The notes under the pieces: model-generated
Databases searched by the model: none
Seen by the model: only the letters and a program-made list of their open reading frames with translations
What the model was told of the DNA's origin: nothing
Shown: positions 26,721 to 35,060 of the stretch, in pieces
Layout: the number at the start of each line of letters is the position of its first letter
Numbering within the stretch: the first letter of the stretch is position 1
NCBI RefSeq assembly: GCF_946407605.1
Contig: NZ_CAMJOS010000017.1
Location: 17,847 to 81,846 of the forward strand
From: an uncultured Prevotella sp.
GTDB taxonomy: Bacteria; Bacteroidota; Bacteroidia; Bacteroidales; Bacteroidaceae
Reading direction: 5' to 3'
Length of the DNA: 64,000 bases
Made by a program: the position numbers and the translations under genes

Positions 26721-28529
26721 ATGCAGATTAATAGCCATCTCTCCCGTCTGGTACATGACGTAGCCGCCAAATATGGCGACCGCGAGGCGCTGATATACAA
26801 GAATTTCGGGGGTACACAGTGGAAGTCATGTTCGTGGAACCAGTTCTCGGGCATAGCCCGTCAGGTGTCCGACGCCCTGCTGGCGTTGGGTGTTGGCGAA
26901 CAGGAGAACATAGGTATCTTCTCGCAGAACTCGGTACAGTATCTGTTTGTTGACTTCGGCGCCTGGGGTATTCGTGCTGTTACAGTACCGTTCTATGCCA
27001 CCAGCAGCGAGCAGCAGATACAGTTTATGATCAACGACGCCCAGATACGTTTTCTCTTCGTGGGCGAGCAAGAGCAGTTCGACAAAGCACATCGTGTGTT
27101 CCCCACATGCCAGTCGCTGGAGCGTATCATTGTGTTCGACCCTGCCGTGAAGATTCCCGAGAATGACCCCTCGGTGATGTCGTTCTCGGCATTCCTGAAG
27201 CTGGGTGAGGGCTTGACACGTAAGGAGGAGTTCAACCGCCGTCAGGCTGCCGCCACTATGGACGACATCGCTAATATCCTGTATACTAGCGGTACCACAG
27301 GCGACTCGAAGGGCGTTATTCTGAGCATGGGACAGTTCCATGCGGCTTTGGAGGCCAACCATAAGGATGTGCCGGTGGACGAGAACGACCGCGTGATGAA
27401 CTTCTTGCCCTTCACACATATCTTTGAGCGTGGCTGGGCCCTGTTGTGCATCACCGTTGGTGCCCGACTGATTGTGAACACCTATCCGCAGGAGGTTCAG
27501 AAGTCGATGCGCGAGCAACATCCCACTTGTATGTCGAGTGTACCGCGTTTCTGGGAGAAGGTATATCAGGGTGTGCAGGAGAAGATTGAGGCCAGCGGCA
27601 GCGTGCAGCGTAAGCTGTTCCGCCATGCCGAGGAGATAGGCCGCCGTCATAACATAGAATACCTGGCCGCCGGTAAGCAGCCGCCCCTGCCTTTGCATCT
27701 GGAGTACGAGCTGCTCAACAAGACCATCTTCTCGCTGGTACGCAAGGAGCTGGGCTTGGAGAATGCCCATTTCTTCCCCACGGCAGGCGCCACCGTCTCT
27801 GCACATGTTGAGGAGTTTGTGCATACCATTGGTCTGAACATGGTGGTGGGCTACGGACTCACCGAGTCGCTGGCCACCGTGTCGTGCGACCATCTGGGTC
27901 AGCCCTATCAGATAGGCTCTGTGGGTCATCCCATCCAGGGCATCAGCATCAAGATCAGTGACGAGGGCGAGATCCTGCTCAAGGGTCCCACCATCACCCG
28001 TGGCTACTATAACCGCGACGATATTACCCGCCAGTCGTTTACTGAGGACGGCTATTTCCGTACGGGCGACTCGGGCTATATCAATGATGGCGAGCTCTTC
28101 CTGAAAGACCGTATCAAGGATCTGTTCAAGACGTCTAACGGCAAGTATATCGCGCCTCAGATGATTGAGTCGAAGCTGCTGGTCGACAAGTACATCGACC
28201 AGATTGCCATCATCGCCGACCAGCGTAAGTTCGTCTCTGCTCTCATCGTGCCGGAGTATAAGCTGTTGGAAGAGTATGCCCGCACCCATGACATTGCCTT
28301 CAACAGTCGTGAGGACCTGTGTAGCGACAAGCGTATCATCCGCATGCTCACAGAGCGTATCGAGACGCTACAGCAGCAGTTGGCCCACTACGAGCAGGTC
28401 AAGCGTTTCACCCTGCTGCCTCAAGCCTTCTCCATGAGCCGTGGTGAACTCACCAACACGTTGAAGATCAAACGTCGTGTGCTCAACGAGAACTATAAGG
28501 AACAAATCGATAAAATGTACGAAGAATAA
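26721..28529 (+). CDS. Long-chain fatty-acid-CoA ligase
   Basis: The 602-residue cytosolic enzyme of the AMP-forming adenylate family activates long-chain fatty acids to acyl-CoA. The phosphate-binding motif YTSGTTGDSKGV lies near residue 188, FLPFTHIFERGW near 230, the adenine/Tyr motif VVGYGLTES near 375, the hinge-region GYFRTGD near 446 and the C-terminal Lys region near 590. The overall pattern, including GYGLTES and LFKTSNGKYIAPQMIE, is that of the FAA1/FadD-like long-chain group. It has its own promoter. Its stop codon touches the prfB start (TAA then ATG), so the two are almost certainly co-transcribed. Confidence 0.93.
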   Translation: MQINSHLSRLVHDVAAKYGDREALIYKNFGGTQWKSCSWNQFSGIARQVSDALLALGVGEQENIGIFSQNSVQYLFVDFGAWGIRAVTVPFYATSSEQQIQFMINDAQIRFLFVGEQEQFDKAHRVFPTCQSLERIIVFDPAVKIPENDPSVMSFSAFLKLGEGLTRKEEFNRRQAAATMDDIANILYTSGTTGDSKGVILSMGQFHAALEANHKDVPVDENDRVMNFLPFTHIFERGWALLCITVGARLIVNTYPQEVQKSMREQHPTCMSSVPRFWEKVYQGVQEKIEASGSVQRKLFRHAEEIGRRHNIEYLAAGKQPPLPLHLEYELLNKTIFSLVRKELGLENAHFFPTAGATVSAHVEEFVHTIGLNMVVGYGLTESLATVSCDHLGQPYQIGSVGHPIQGISIKISDEGEILLKGPTITRGYYNRDDITRQSFTEDGYFRTGDSGYINDGELFLKDRIKDLFKTSNGKYIAPQMIESKLLVDKYIDQIAIIADQRKFVSALIVPEYKLLEEYARTHDIAFNSREDLCSDKRIIRMLTERIETLQQQLAHYEQVKRFTLLPQAFSMSRGELTNTLKIKRRVLNENYKEQIDKMYEE

Positions 28530-29651
28530 ATGATAACCCAAGATCAATTAAAAGACGTATTAGACAGAGCCGAGAAATTATATGTTTACCTGAAGATTGA
28601 CCAGAAGCAGGTAGAGTGGGAGGAAGAAGACCTCCGCACTCAGGCCCCCGACTTCTGGGAAGACCCGAAGCGTGCCGAGGAGCAGATGAAGAAGGTGAAG
28701 GGCATCAAGAAATGGATTGATGGCTATAACGACGTGCGTACCAAGGCCGACGAGCTGCAGCTCGCCTTCGACTTCTATAAAGACGAGATGGTCACCGAGC
28801 AGGAGGTTGATGACAACTACCAGCAGGCCATCGAAGCCATTGAGAAACTGGAGCTGATGAATATGTTGCGCCAGAAGGAAGACCCTATGGACTGCGTGCT
28901 GAAGATCAACTCCGGCGCTGGTGGTACCGAGGCGCAGGACTGGGCCAGCATGCTCATGCGCATGTATATGCGCTGGGCCGAGGCTCATGGCTATAAGGTG
29001 ACCATTGCCAACCTGCTCGACGGCGATGAGGCTGGCATCAAGAGTGTCACCATGCAGATTGAGGGTGGTGAGTTTGCCTATGGCTTCCTGAAGAGCGAGA
29101 ATGGTGTGCACCGTCTGGTGCGTGTCAGCCCGTTCAACGCCCAGGGCAAGCGTATGACGTCGTTCGCCTCCGTCTTCGTGTCGCCTCTGGTCGACGATAC
29201 CATCGAGGTCTATGTTGACCCCGCCAAGCTCTCGTGGGATACCTTCCGTTCGAGTGGCGCCGGTGGTCAGAACGTCAACAAGGTGGAGTCGGGTGTCCGT
29301 CTGCGCTATTGGTACACCGACCCCGATACGGGCGAGGAAGAGGAGATCCTCATCGAGAATACCGAGACCCGCGACCAGCCTAAGAACAAAGAGCGTGCCA
29401 TGGCTTTGCTGCGCTCGCAACTCTACGACCGCGCCATGAAGAAGCGCCTGGAGGCCCAGGCCAAGATTGAGGCCGGCAAGAAGAAGATAGAGTGGGGCAG
29501 TCAGATCCGCTCTTATGTCTTCGACGACAAGCGCGTAAAAGACCATCGCACCAATTTCGAGACCCGCGATGTGGACAGCGTCATGAACGGCAAGCTCGAT
29601 GATTTCATCAAGGCTTATCTCATGGAATTCCCTGTAACAGAAGAATCATAA
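28530..29651 (+). CDS. prfB: Peptide chain release factor 2
   Basis: The 373-residue protein ends translation at UGA and UAA. It carries the stop-codon-reading tripeptide Ser200-Pro201-Phe202 (VSPFNAQGKR) and the catalytic Gly-Gly-Gln at 245-247 (GAGGQNVNKVESGVR). In many bacteria prfB contains an in-frame UGA near codon 25 that is bypassed by a +1 frameshift for autoregulation. Here the frame is continuous through that region (YVYLKID) with no CTTTGA slip site, so that control is absent. It directly abuts the acyl-CoA ligase gene. Confidence 0.97.
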   Translation: MITQDQLKDVLDRAEKLYVYLKIDQKQVEWEEEDLRTQAPDFWEDPKRAEEQMKKVKGIKKWIDGYNDVRTKADELQLAFDFYKDEMVTEQEVDDNYQQAIEAIEKLELMNMLRQKEDPMDCVLKINSGAGGTEAQDWASMLMRMYMRWAEAHGYKVTIANLLDGDEAGIKSVTMQIEGGEFAYGFLKSENGVHRLVRVSPFNAQGKRMTSFASVFVSPLVDDTIEVYVDPAKLSWDTFRSSGAGGQNVNKVESGVRLRYWYTDPDTGEEEEILIENTETRDQPKNKERAMALLRSQLYDRAMKKRLEAQAKIEAGKKKIEWGSQIRSYVFDDKRVKDHRTNFETRDVDSVMNGKLDDFIKAYLMEFPVTEES

Positions 29652-29677
29652 CAAAAACCAATTAATTATTCCTATTA

Positions 29678-29832
29678 TGAAAACAGCAAAGACAAAGAAA
29701 TCGAACGTGAAGCAGAAGGCTTATGCAGAGAAGCAGGAGCAGGAAGGCCGTAATATCGTGAACTGGCTCTTCGGCATCCTCATCATTCTGGCTATCATCT
29801 TCTGTGCTTACTCCATCTACAACTTCGCTTAA
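29678..29832 (+). CDS. Small single-TM protein, possibly frameshifted
   Basis: The ATG at 29678 reads MKTAKTKNRT and stops at 29710. From 29701 the next frame reads SNVKQKAYAEKQEQEGRN, then a hydrophobic helix WLFGILIILAIIFCAYSIY, and ends at TAA 29830-29832. That frame has no ATG; the first possible start is GTG 29707, giving 41 residues. One extra A near 29700 would fuse the two parts into a natural 51-residue protein (MKTAKTKKS...). So this is either a GTG-started membrane peptide, a broken gene or a sequence error. It lies between prfB and the CYTH gene, 3 bp before the latter, and probably belongs to their operon. Confidence 0.55.
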
Positions 29833-29835
29833 GCA

Positions 29836-30312
29836 ATGAGCGGCATGGAGATTGAGCGGAAATTCTTGGTGCGCGGCGATGACTTCAAACGTCGCGCACA
29901 CAAGAGTTACCGTATTAAACAGGGTTATATCAGTAGTGGTAACGGACGTACGGTACGCGTGCGCATCCGTGATAACCAGGGCTTCCTCACCATCAAAGGA
30001 CCTTCGCTCGACGGTGGTCTGAGTCGTTATGAGTTCGAGCATGAGATATCGCTGGAGGAAGCCGAGCAGCTGTTTCGTATCTGCGAGCCGGGTGTGATTG
30101 ACAAGACACGTTATCTGGTGAGCAGCGGCAATCATACCTTCGAGGTTGATGAGTTCTATGGCGACAACGAAGGGCTGGTGATAGCCGAGGTGGAGTTGTC
30201 ATCCCCCGACGAACCTTACGAAAAGCCCGATTTCATCGGTGATGAGGTCACGGGCGACCATCGTTATTACAACTCTCACCTTCGCAGAAATCCCTATAAG
30301 GACTGGAAGTGA
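29836..30312 (+). CDS. CYTH-domain protein, putative triphosphatase
   Basis: The 158-residue cytosolic protein has the CYTH N-terminal signature EIERKFLV at residues 5-12 and the tunnel residues expected of this family: YRIKQGYI, VRVRIRDNQGFLTIK, RYEFEHEI, KTRYLV, FEVDEFYGD and IAEVELSS. CYTH enzymes hydrolyse inorganic or nucleoside triphosphates in a metal-dependent way; short bacterial ones are usually tripolyphosphatases or of unknown role, while class IV adenylate cyclase is a less likely alternative. A second ATG at 29845 would begin right at the motif. It is the last plus-strand gene of the ligase/prfB group and converges on the HhH gene with a gap of 2 bp. Confidence 0.88.
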   Translation: MSGMEIERKFLVRGDDFKRRAHKSYRIKQGYISSGNGRTVRVRIRDNQGFLTIKGPSLDGGLSRYEFEHEISLEEAEQLFRICEPGVIDKTRYLVSSGNHTFEVDEFYGDNEGLVIAEVELSSPDEPYEKPDFIGDEVTGDHRYYNSHLRRNPYKDWK

Positions 30313-30314
30313 TT

Positions 30315-31226
30315 TCAGTTGTAGCTGATGTAAGGCTCCAGGCGGATAATGGCCTGATGGGAGAATGCAGGCAGTAGCGACAGCTCCTGCAGGGAATGGA
30401 TATCGCCATACAGACGGCGATAGTCTATGATGGCCTTGGCCTGGGCGTAGCTGATATAAGGATGCTGCTTGAGCTCGTTGAGCGACAGATGATTGATATG
30501 TAGCTGTCTGACGTTGCCACTTGGCAACGCGAAGAATTTCTTAGCTTCTTGTGGGAAGTTAGCAATCTCGTCCAGCTGGTCAATACTGACATAGCCGCCC
30601 AGCTTGTTGCCGTAATCCATAATCTTTCGAGCATAGTAACTGCCAATGCCAGGCACTTTCCTATAGATGGTGGTGTCGCCGGCATTCAGGTCAATGGTCT
30701 CGCCCTCCGTTATCTTTTGTGGATGGCGCAGCGTGTCGCGCTCGTAGGTTGTCTTCTCTTCCTTGATAAGCGTTGTGGCGGGAAGATAGTCCGATGAAAT
30801 CTGAATAAATGGCTCCAACTCCCGATATTGCTTCACCGTTAGTCCGTAAAGCTTGGCAAAGTCTTCTTTCGTGCGATAGATGCCCCCTGCCGCCCTGTAT
30901 TTATAGATGTTCCTTACCTGCCACGACTGCAGCCCTAAGCGAAGCAGCTGGGTGCTGTCGGCGGTGTTGGGGTCAAACGTAAAGCGCTCCACAGGGCGCT
31001 CCGGCTGGGCGTAGTATTGAGGGGTGGAAGTACCGGAATCTGCGGTCGCTCCGAGTTTCTCGGATGCTGCAGATGTCTCGATGGAATGAGCGATTTCTGA
31101 CGTATCGTCGCGTCCCCCAACGACGAACATCAGGGCGAGGGCCACTACAGCCACCGTGAGTAGCACCAGGAGGATTCTACGATCGTGATGGTTCAGGTAA
31201 TATAGGTTGCTGAGTCTAAGTCTCAT
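30315..31226 (-). CDS. Membrane-anchored helix-hairpin-helix protein
   Basis: The 303-residue protein has one N-terminal membrane helix (ILLVLLTVAVVALALMFVV, residues about 18-36) and a long polar linker. Three ComEA-like helix-hairpin-helix units follow, each opening with an LN or PN motif: FDPNTADSTQLLRLGL near residue 93, IDLNAGDTTIYRKVPGIG near 180 and INHLSLNELKQHPYIS near 246. HhH units bind DNA backbone without sequence preference. The layout recalls ComEA, the DNA receptor of natural competence, but such proteins are widespread in Bacteroidota and their role there is not settled. Its start overlaps the end of the transporter gene by 4 bp, so the two are translationally coupled. Confidence 0.85.
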   Translation of the reverse strand: MRLRLSNLYYLNHHDRRILLVLLTVAVVALALMFVVGGRDDTSEIAHSIETSAASEKLGATADSGTSTPQYYAQPERPVERFTFDPNTADSTQLLRLGLQSWQVRNIYKYRAAGGIYRTKEDFAKLYGLTVKQYRELEPFIQISSDYLPATTLIKEEKTTYERDTLRHPQKITEGETIDLNAGDTTIYRKVPGIGSYYARKIMDYGNKLGGYVSIDQLDEIANFPQEAKKFFALPSGNVRQLHINHLSLNELKQHPYISYAQAKAIIDYRRLYGDIHSLQELSLLPAFSHQAIIRLEPYISYN

Positions 31227-32623
31227 ATCACATTAAACTGATGCAGGAAGATGAGTAGGATGCAGATGGGACATACATAGCGCACCATAAAGAAATAGAA
31301 GCCGAAGAAACGGCCTCGCAGCGTGCCGCCATTGGTAAACTCATCCTTGATGAGATGCTTGGGCACATACCAACCCATAAACAGACAGGTGAGCAGTCCG
31401 CCCGTAGGCAGGAATATCTGACCCGTAAGGAAGTCGAACCAGTTGAATACCGACTCTCCGCCAAAGACCAGCCAGTCGCGGGTGTCGCCATACGACAGCG
31501 CACAGAACACGCCAATGACAGAACACAGCAACGTGACGATAACCGCACCCTTGGCACGTGTTATCTTCAGTTCCTCGTGGAAGAAGGCGGTGCTAACCTC
31601 GTGGAGCGACATCAGCGAGGTGAGGGCTGCCAGCGACAGGAGGGCGTAGAACAGCAACGCCACAATCTCGCCCACCAGCGGCACAGAAGAGAAAGCCTGC
31701 TGGAACACGTTGGGCAGCGTGATGAATACCAGTCCGGGACCCGAATACTGACTGGCCAGCTGTGGGTCGGCCAACTTGTCGGCAGCATCAGGATAGCTGG
31801 CGAAGAAGGTGGGGAATATCATCAGACCTGCCAGGATGGCGATGAGCGTGTCGATGCTGACAATCTGCACAGCCGACTTCGTGAGATGTGTGTCGCGCTT
31901 GAAATAGCTGGCATAGGTGCACAGGCAACCCATGCCCAGACTCAACGAGTAAAAGGCCTGTCCCAATGCTCCCAGCAACATCTTGCTGTCAACATTCGAG
32001 AAGTCGGGGCTGAACAGGAACGTGATGCCCTTGCCGGCACCTGGCAGCAGACACGATGCCACGGCAATGACCACCAGCAGCACAAACAGCAGCGGCATCA
32101 TCAGCTTTGAGGCGCGCTCAATACCCTTCTCCACACCTCTTGAGATGATGAAATGACATAAAAACATGAACACCAGCATCCACACCACAGGCTTCCAGGG
32201 GTGCGACGAGAATGTCTCGAAATAAGTCTTCACGTAGGAAGCGTCGCCGTTCAGATGACCAGCCACCGAGGCATAGATATACTGCAGACACCAGCCCGAC
32301 ACTACCACATAATAACCTGTAATCAGAAAACCTGTGAACACGCCGAAGATGCCAATCAGTCGCCAGGGGGTGCCGTTGGCCAGTTTCGAGTAGGCCCGTG
32401 CCGTGTTGGCCTGTGCCCTGCGTCCGATGATAAACTCGTTGAGCATACAAGGGATGCCCAGCATCAGCACGCATACAACATAGATGATGATAAAGGCAGC
32501 ACCACCGTTCTGGCCTGTCATATAGGGGAAACGCCACACATTTCCCAGTCCTACGGCCGATCCTGCCGTGGCCAGGATGATGCCCAGTTTCGTTCCAAAA
32601 TTTGCTCTTTCTGTCTGACTCAT
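31223..32623 (-). CDS. Sodium-dependent symporter, NSS family
   Basis: The 466-residue inner-membrane protein belongs to the neurotransmitter:sodium symporter family (LeuT/MhsT fold). The first helix has the signature WRFPYMTGQNGGAAF with the unwound sodium-binding part GSAVGLGNVWRFPY, and about 11-12 hydrophobic helices follow. Bacterial members import amino acids or related amines; the substrate cannot be assigned. It heads a two-gene minus-strand operon with the HhH protein and has a promoter at 32649-32656. Confidence 0.93.
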   Translation of the reverse strand: MSQTERANFGTKLGIILATAGSAVGLGNVWRFPYMTGQNGGAAFIIIYVVCVLMLGIPCMLNEFIIGRRAQANTARAYSKLANGTPWRLIGIFGVFTGFLITGYYVVVSGWCLQYIYASVAGHLNGDASYVKTYFETFSSHPWKPVVWMLVFMFLCHFIISRGVEKGIERASKLMMPLLFVLLVVIAVASCLLPGAGKGITFLFSPDFSNVDSKMLLGALGQAFYSLSLGMGCLCTYASYFKRDTHLTKSAVQIVSIDTLIAILAGLMIFPTFFASYPDAADKLADPQLASQYSGPGLVFITLPNVFQQAFSSVPLVGEIVALLFYALLSLAALTSLMSLHEVSTAFFHEELKITRAKGAVIVTLLCSVIGVFCALSYGDTRDWLVFGGESVFNWFDFLTGQIFLPTGGLLTCLFMGWYVPKHLIKDEFTNGGTLRGRFFGFYFFMVRYVCPICILLIFLHQFNVI

Positions 32624-32648
32624 ACTATGGTTTGTCTGTTTTCGGCTG

Positions 32649-32656
32649 CAAAATTA
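32649..32656 (-). promoter_or_regulatory. -7 element of the symporter operon
   Basis: On the minus strand TAATTTTG lies 26 bp before the ATG at 32623. It diverges from the -7 box at 32730 that drives the VanZ-AraC gene. Confidence 0.55.
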
Positions 32657-32729
32657 GGAAATAATTATGAATTGTGCGCTCGACTTGTCGCTTTTTTTGA
32701 AAAAGAATTATTAATTATGAATTTTTTTG

Positions 32730-32737
32730 TACCTTTG
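32730..32737 (+). promoter_or_regulatory. -7 element of the VanZ-TPR-AraC gene
   Basis: TAccTTTG lies 30 bp before ATG 32767. The GAGACT half-sites present at four other promoters of the region are missing here, so this regulator gene does not appear to be under the same control. Confidence 0.5.
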
Positions 32738-32766
32738 CAGCCAAATTGAAAATAGAAGGGCTAATT

Positions 32767-34839
32767 ATGTTTCATTTTATCAAGAAATACCCATTCTCGC
32801 TGCTCTGCATCGCTCTGGTGTGGTACCTCTCTATCTGGTTCATGCCGCCAGAGGAGATGGAGATGCCCAGCATCAACTTCCTTGACAAATGGACCCATCT
32901 TGTGATGTATGGCGGCACGTGCTCGGTCATCTGGATAGAGTATCTGCGCAGCCACCAGCGCATGGAGTGGCGCAAGCTGTTCCTCTTTGCCTGGCTCCTC
33001 CCTGTCATCATGGGCGGCATCATTGAGATAGTGCAGGAACAATGTACCGCCACCCGTTCTGGCGAATGGCTCGACTTCGCCGCCGATGCCGTAGGCTGCA
33101 CCCTCGCCATTGTCATTGGGCTGTTGGCAAAAATAAGAAAGACAAAGCACCTTATTATATTCTTTGTTGGCTGTACCTTGACGGTGGGTTGCACAGAGCC
33201 AGACCGCAGTGAGGAGGCGCAAAAGCTGAAAAACGAGTTGCAGGAAATGGCATTCACGACACCTGAAAAGGCCTTTGCGCGGATAGACAGTGCAGAGCGG
33301 GTGGGCTTGTTTTCACCTGCCACGGCCAACCTCATCAGGACTAACTTCTACGGGCAAATGGGACAGACGCGGTTGGCTATATTCTACGGCGAGCAGATAG
33401 TGAACGTTCCCGAACTGAAGCGCGAAGGTGTTTCCTACTATTCAGCCCTTCTCATGCTGAACGGATGGCTGGAGAGGAATGGCGAATACGGCAAGGTCCT
33501 TCGCTTGTGCGATGAGATTATTGCCGACGTGGAGCATGAGCGGGAGCAGGGTGGCGGCATATCCGGTATCAGCGAAGAAGTGGCTTTACGCGTAAAAAGT
33601 CGTGCGCTAGTGCTTAAGGGCAGCTGTGAGTTGGATATGGGGCACCCCGACAAGGCCGAACAGTATTATCTGGAGGGCATTGACATCATGATGGACGGTG
33701 TGACGCATACCAACGACTACTGGGTGATGGACGCCATGATTATCGCAGTTGGAGAGGCCACCGAGTTCTACCTTGGGCAGGGCATGCCTCAAAAGGCCCT
33801 GCCTCTGGTGGCTAAAGGCGATACGGCCCTGGCCCGTCTGGATCGCTGCGGTGAATTGCCCGACCTCGCTCGTCAAATCCGCCACAACAACATCACTATC
33901 GGCCAGGCTATGATCTATGCCGCTAACGGTCAGTACGACAAGGCCGAGGCTCTCTATCAGAAACACCGACAGAGTGAAAACCTGAGGGTCTATGACATCG
34001 GTGCCGATGCCCGCTACCTGACTATGACCGGTCGTTACGACGAGGCCATCCGCCTGTTCCGCCAATCCGACTCGCTCTATATGGCCCAAGGCAGCGCTAT
34101 CACCACCGAATACATCAAACACTACCTGATGTATCAGTATGAGACCTTGCAGAAAGCCGGACGCAACGACGAGGCACAAATTCTGTCCGACCGTATGCGC
34201 CAGTTGACCGACTCCATCCATATACAGGAAAGGAAGATTGACGTGGAGCAGCAAGAGGAAATCCGCCAGAAGGAGACAGAGATTGCCAGCCGCCGCCAGT
34301 CGCTCATCATCCACCGCATCATCCTCGTTGCCGCTGTCCTCATCATCCTGCTCATCATCTATTTCCTCTGGCGTTCTCATCAATATAACAAGGCACTCCT
34401 TGAGAAGAACCGCCGACTGTTGGCTGAGATAGAACAGCGCGAGCAGGAACAGCAACAGAGCATCGAGTTGTTGAAAGCAAAACCGGAGGATGCGCTCACA
34501 GCCGAGCAGCAACTCTTCCGTCGTATCTGCGACCTCATGGACTCGTCAGACCATATCTATACCGATGCCGACCTCGACCGTAACCGCCTGGCCCAGCTCC
34601 TCGGCACCAACGAACACTACGTCACCGATGCCATCAGCACCTGTACTGATGGTAAGAGCGTCAACGCCTTCCTCAACGAGTACCGTCTGCGCTATTCTAC
34701 CCGTTTATTAGCTACCACGAAAGACTCTGTTTCATTGATTGCCGAGCTCTCCGGCTTCTCTCGCAGTTCGTTCTTCCGCATCTTCAGCGATGCCTACGGC
34801 ATGTCGCCCACAGACTATCGTAAAGCGGCAGGAAAATAA
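32767..34839 (+). CDS. VanZ domain fused to TPR-AraC membrane regulator
   Basis: The 690-residue protein joins two normally separate proteins. Residues 1-127 are a VanZ-like four-helix membrane domain (FLDKWTHLVMYGGTC, GIIEIVQ, DFAADAVGCTLAIVIG). Residues about 128-142 then read like a lipoprotein signal peptide, FFVGCTLTVGC. A TPR region follows (about 150-495), then a second membrane helix (IILVAAVLIILLIIYFLW, near 520-537), a coiled coil (LLAEIEQREQEQQQSIELL) and an AraC helix-turn-helix ending at YGMSPTDYRKAAGK. The layout suggests TPR sensing outside the inner membrane and DNA binding inside. The HTH DNA is nearly identical to that of the regulator at 52362. An in-frame TTG at 32746 is less likely as start. 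Confidence 0.85.
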   Translation: MFHFIKKYPFSLLCIALVWYLSIWFMPPEEMEMPSINFLDKWTHLVMYGGTCSVIWIEYLRSHQRMEWRKLFLFAWLLPVIMGGIIEIVQEQCTATRSGEWLDFAADAVGCTLAIVIGLLAKIRKTKHLIIFFVGCTLTVGCTEPDRSEEAQKLKNELQEMAFTTPEKAFARIDSAERVGLFSPATANLIRTNFYGQMGQTRLAIFYGEQIVNVPELKREGVSYYSALLMLNGWLERNGEYGKVLRLCDEIIADVEHEREQGGGISGISEEVALRVKSRALVLKGSCELDMGHPDKAEQYYLEGIDIMMDGVTHTNDYWVMDAMIIAVGEATEFYLGQGMPQKALPLVAKGDTALARLDRCGELPDLARQIRHNNITIGQAMIYAANGQYDKAEALYQKHRQSENLRVYDIGADARYLTMTGRYDEAIRLFRQSDSLYMAQGSAITTEYIKHYLMYQYETLQKAGRNDEAQILSDRMRQLTDSIHIQERKIDVEQQEEIRQKETEIASRRQSLIIHRIILVAAVLIILLIIYFLWRSHQYNKALLEKNRRLLAEIEQREQEQQQSIELLKAKPEDALTAEQQLFRRICDLMDSSDHIYTDADLDRNRLAQLLGTNEHYVTDAISTCTDGKSVNAFLNEYRLRYSTRLLATTKDSVSLIAELSGFSRSSFFRIFSDAYGMSPTDYRKAAGK
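34480..34835 (+). repeat. Direct repeat: AraC HTH coding block, copy 1
   Basis: The DNA for the HTH domain matches 53617-53971 almost perfectly. About 180 consecutive bases (34513-34691 region) are identical, a divergent patch follows, and a second identical stretch encodes FSRSSFFRIFSDAYGMSP. The upstream TPR regions of the two genes are not similar at the DNA level. This pattern points to gene conversion or recent domain swapping. Confidence 0.8.
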
Positions 34840-34865
34840 AACCGTCCATTTCATCGGTAATTTTT

Positions 34866-34900
34866 AGCCTGGCATCCTTGTGCCGGGCTTTGTTTTTTTT
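34866..34900 (+). terminator. Intrinsic terminator (module copy A)
   Basis: AGCCtGGCA (34866-34874) pairs with TGCCgGGCT (34881-34889), followed by a long T run. The same hairpin recurs at 40307, 44433 and 54006, each time just before a GAGACT promoter. The conserved string ccatttcatcg precedes it. Confidence 0.85.
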
Positions 34901-34905
34901 GTCTT

Positions 34906-34993
34906 GAGACGACAGAAAATGCGAGTTTTTCTCAAAATGAGACTATATTTTCCTACCTTGAGACTGTCATTTTGCTGTGTTGACGTAATTTTG
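34906..34993 (+). promoter_or_regulatory. GAGACT operator-promoter, copy A
   Basis: GAGACT half-sites start at 34939 and 34960 (21 bp apart), with a further GAGAC at 34906. The -7 box TAATTTTG is at 34986-34993, 26 bp after the start of the second half-site. The same geometry is found at three other promoters here. It fits two AraC-type half-sites on one face of the helix. The promoter drives the TPR/SpoIIE/M13 genes. Confidence 0.7.
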
Positions 34994-35060
34994 CAGTCGA
35001 AATAACAATGATGGACTCATCCTGTAAAGAATAATGTGTAACAATAAAACAAGCAGAATC

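Noticed and set aside
26826..28289. 487-codon minus-strand frame opposite the acyl-CoA ligase
   Set aside because: The plus-strand ligase has complete family motifs and a promoter; the antisense frame is low in complexity.
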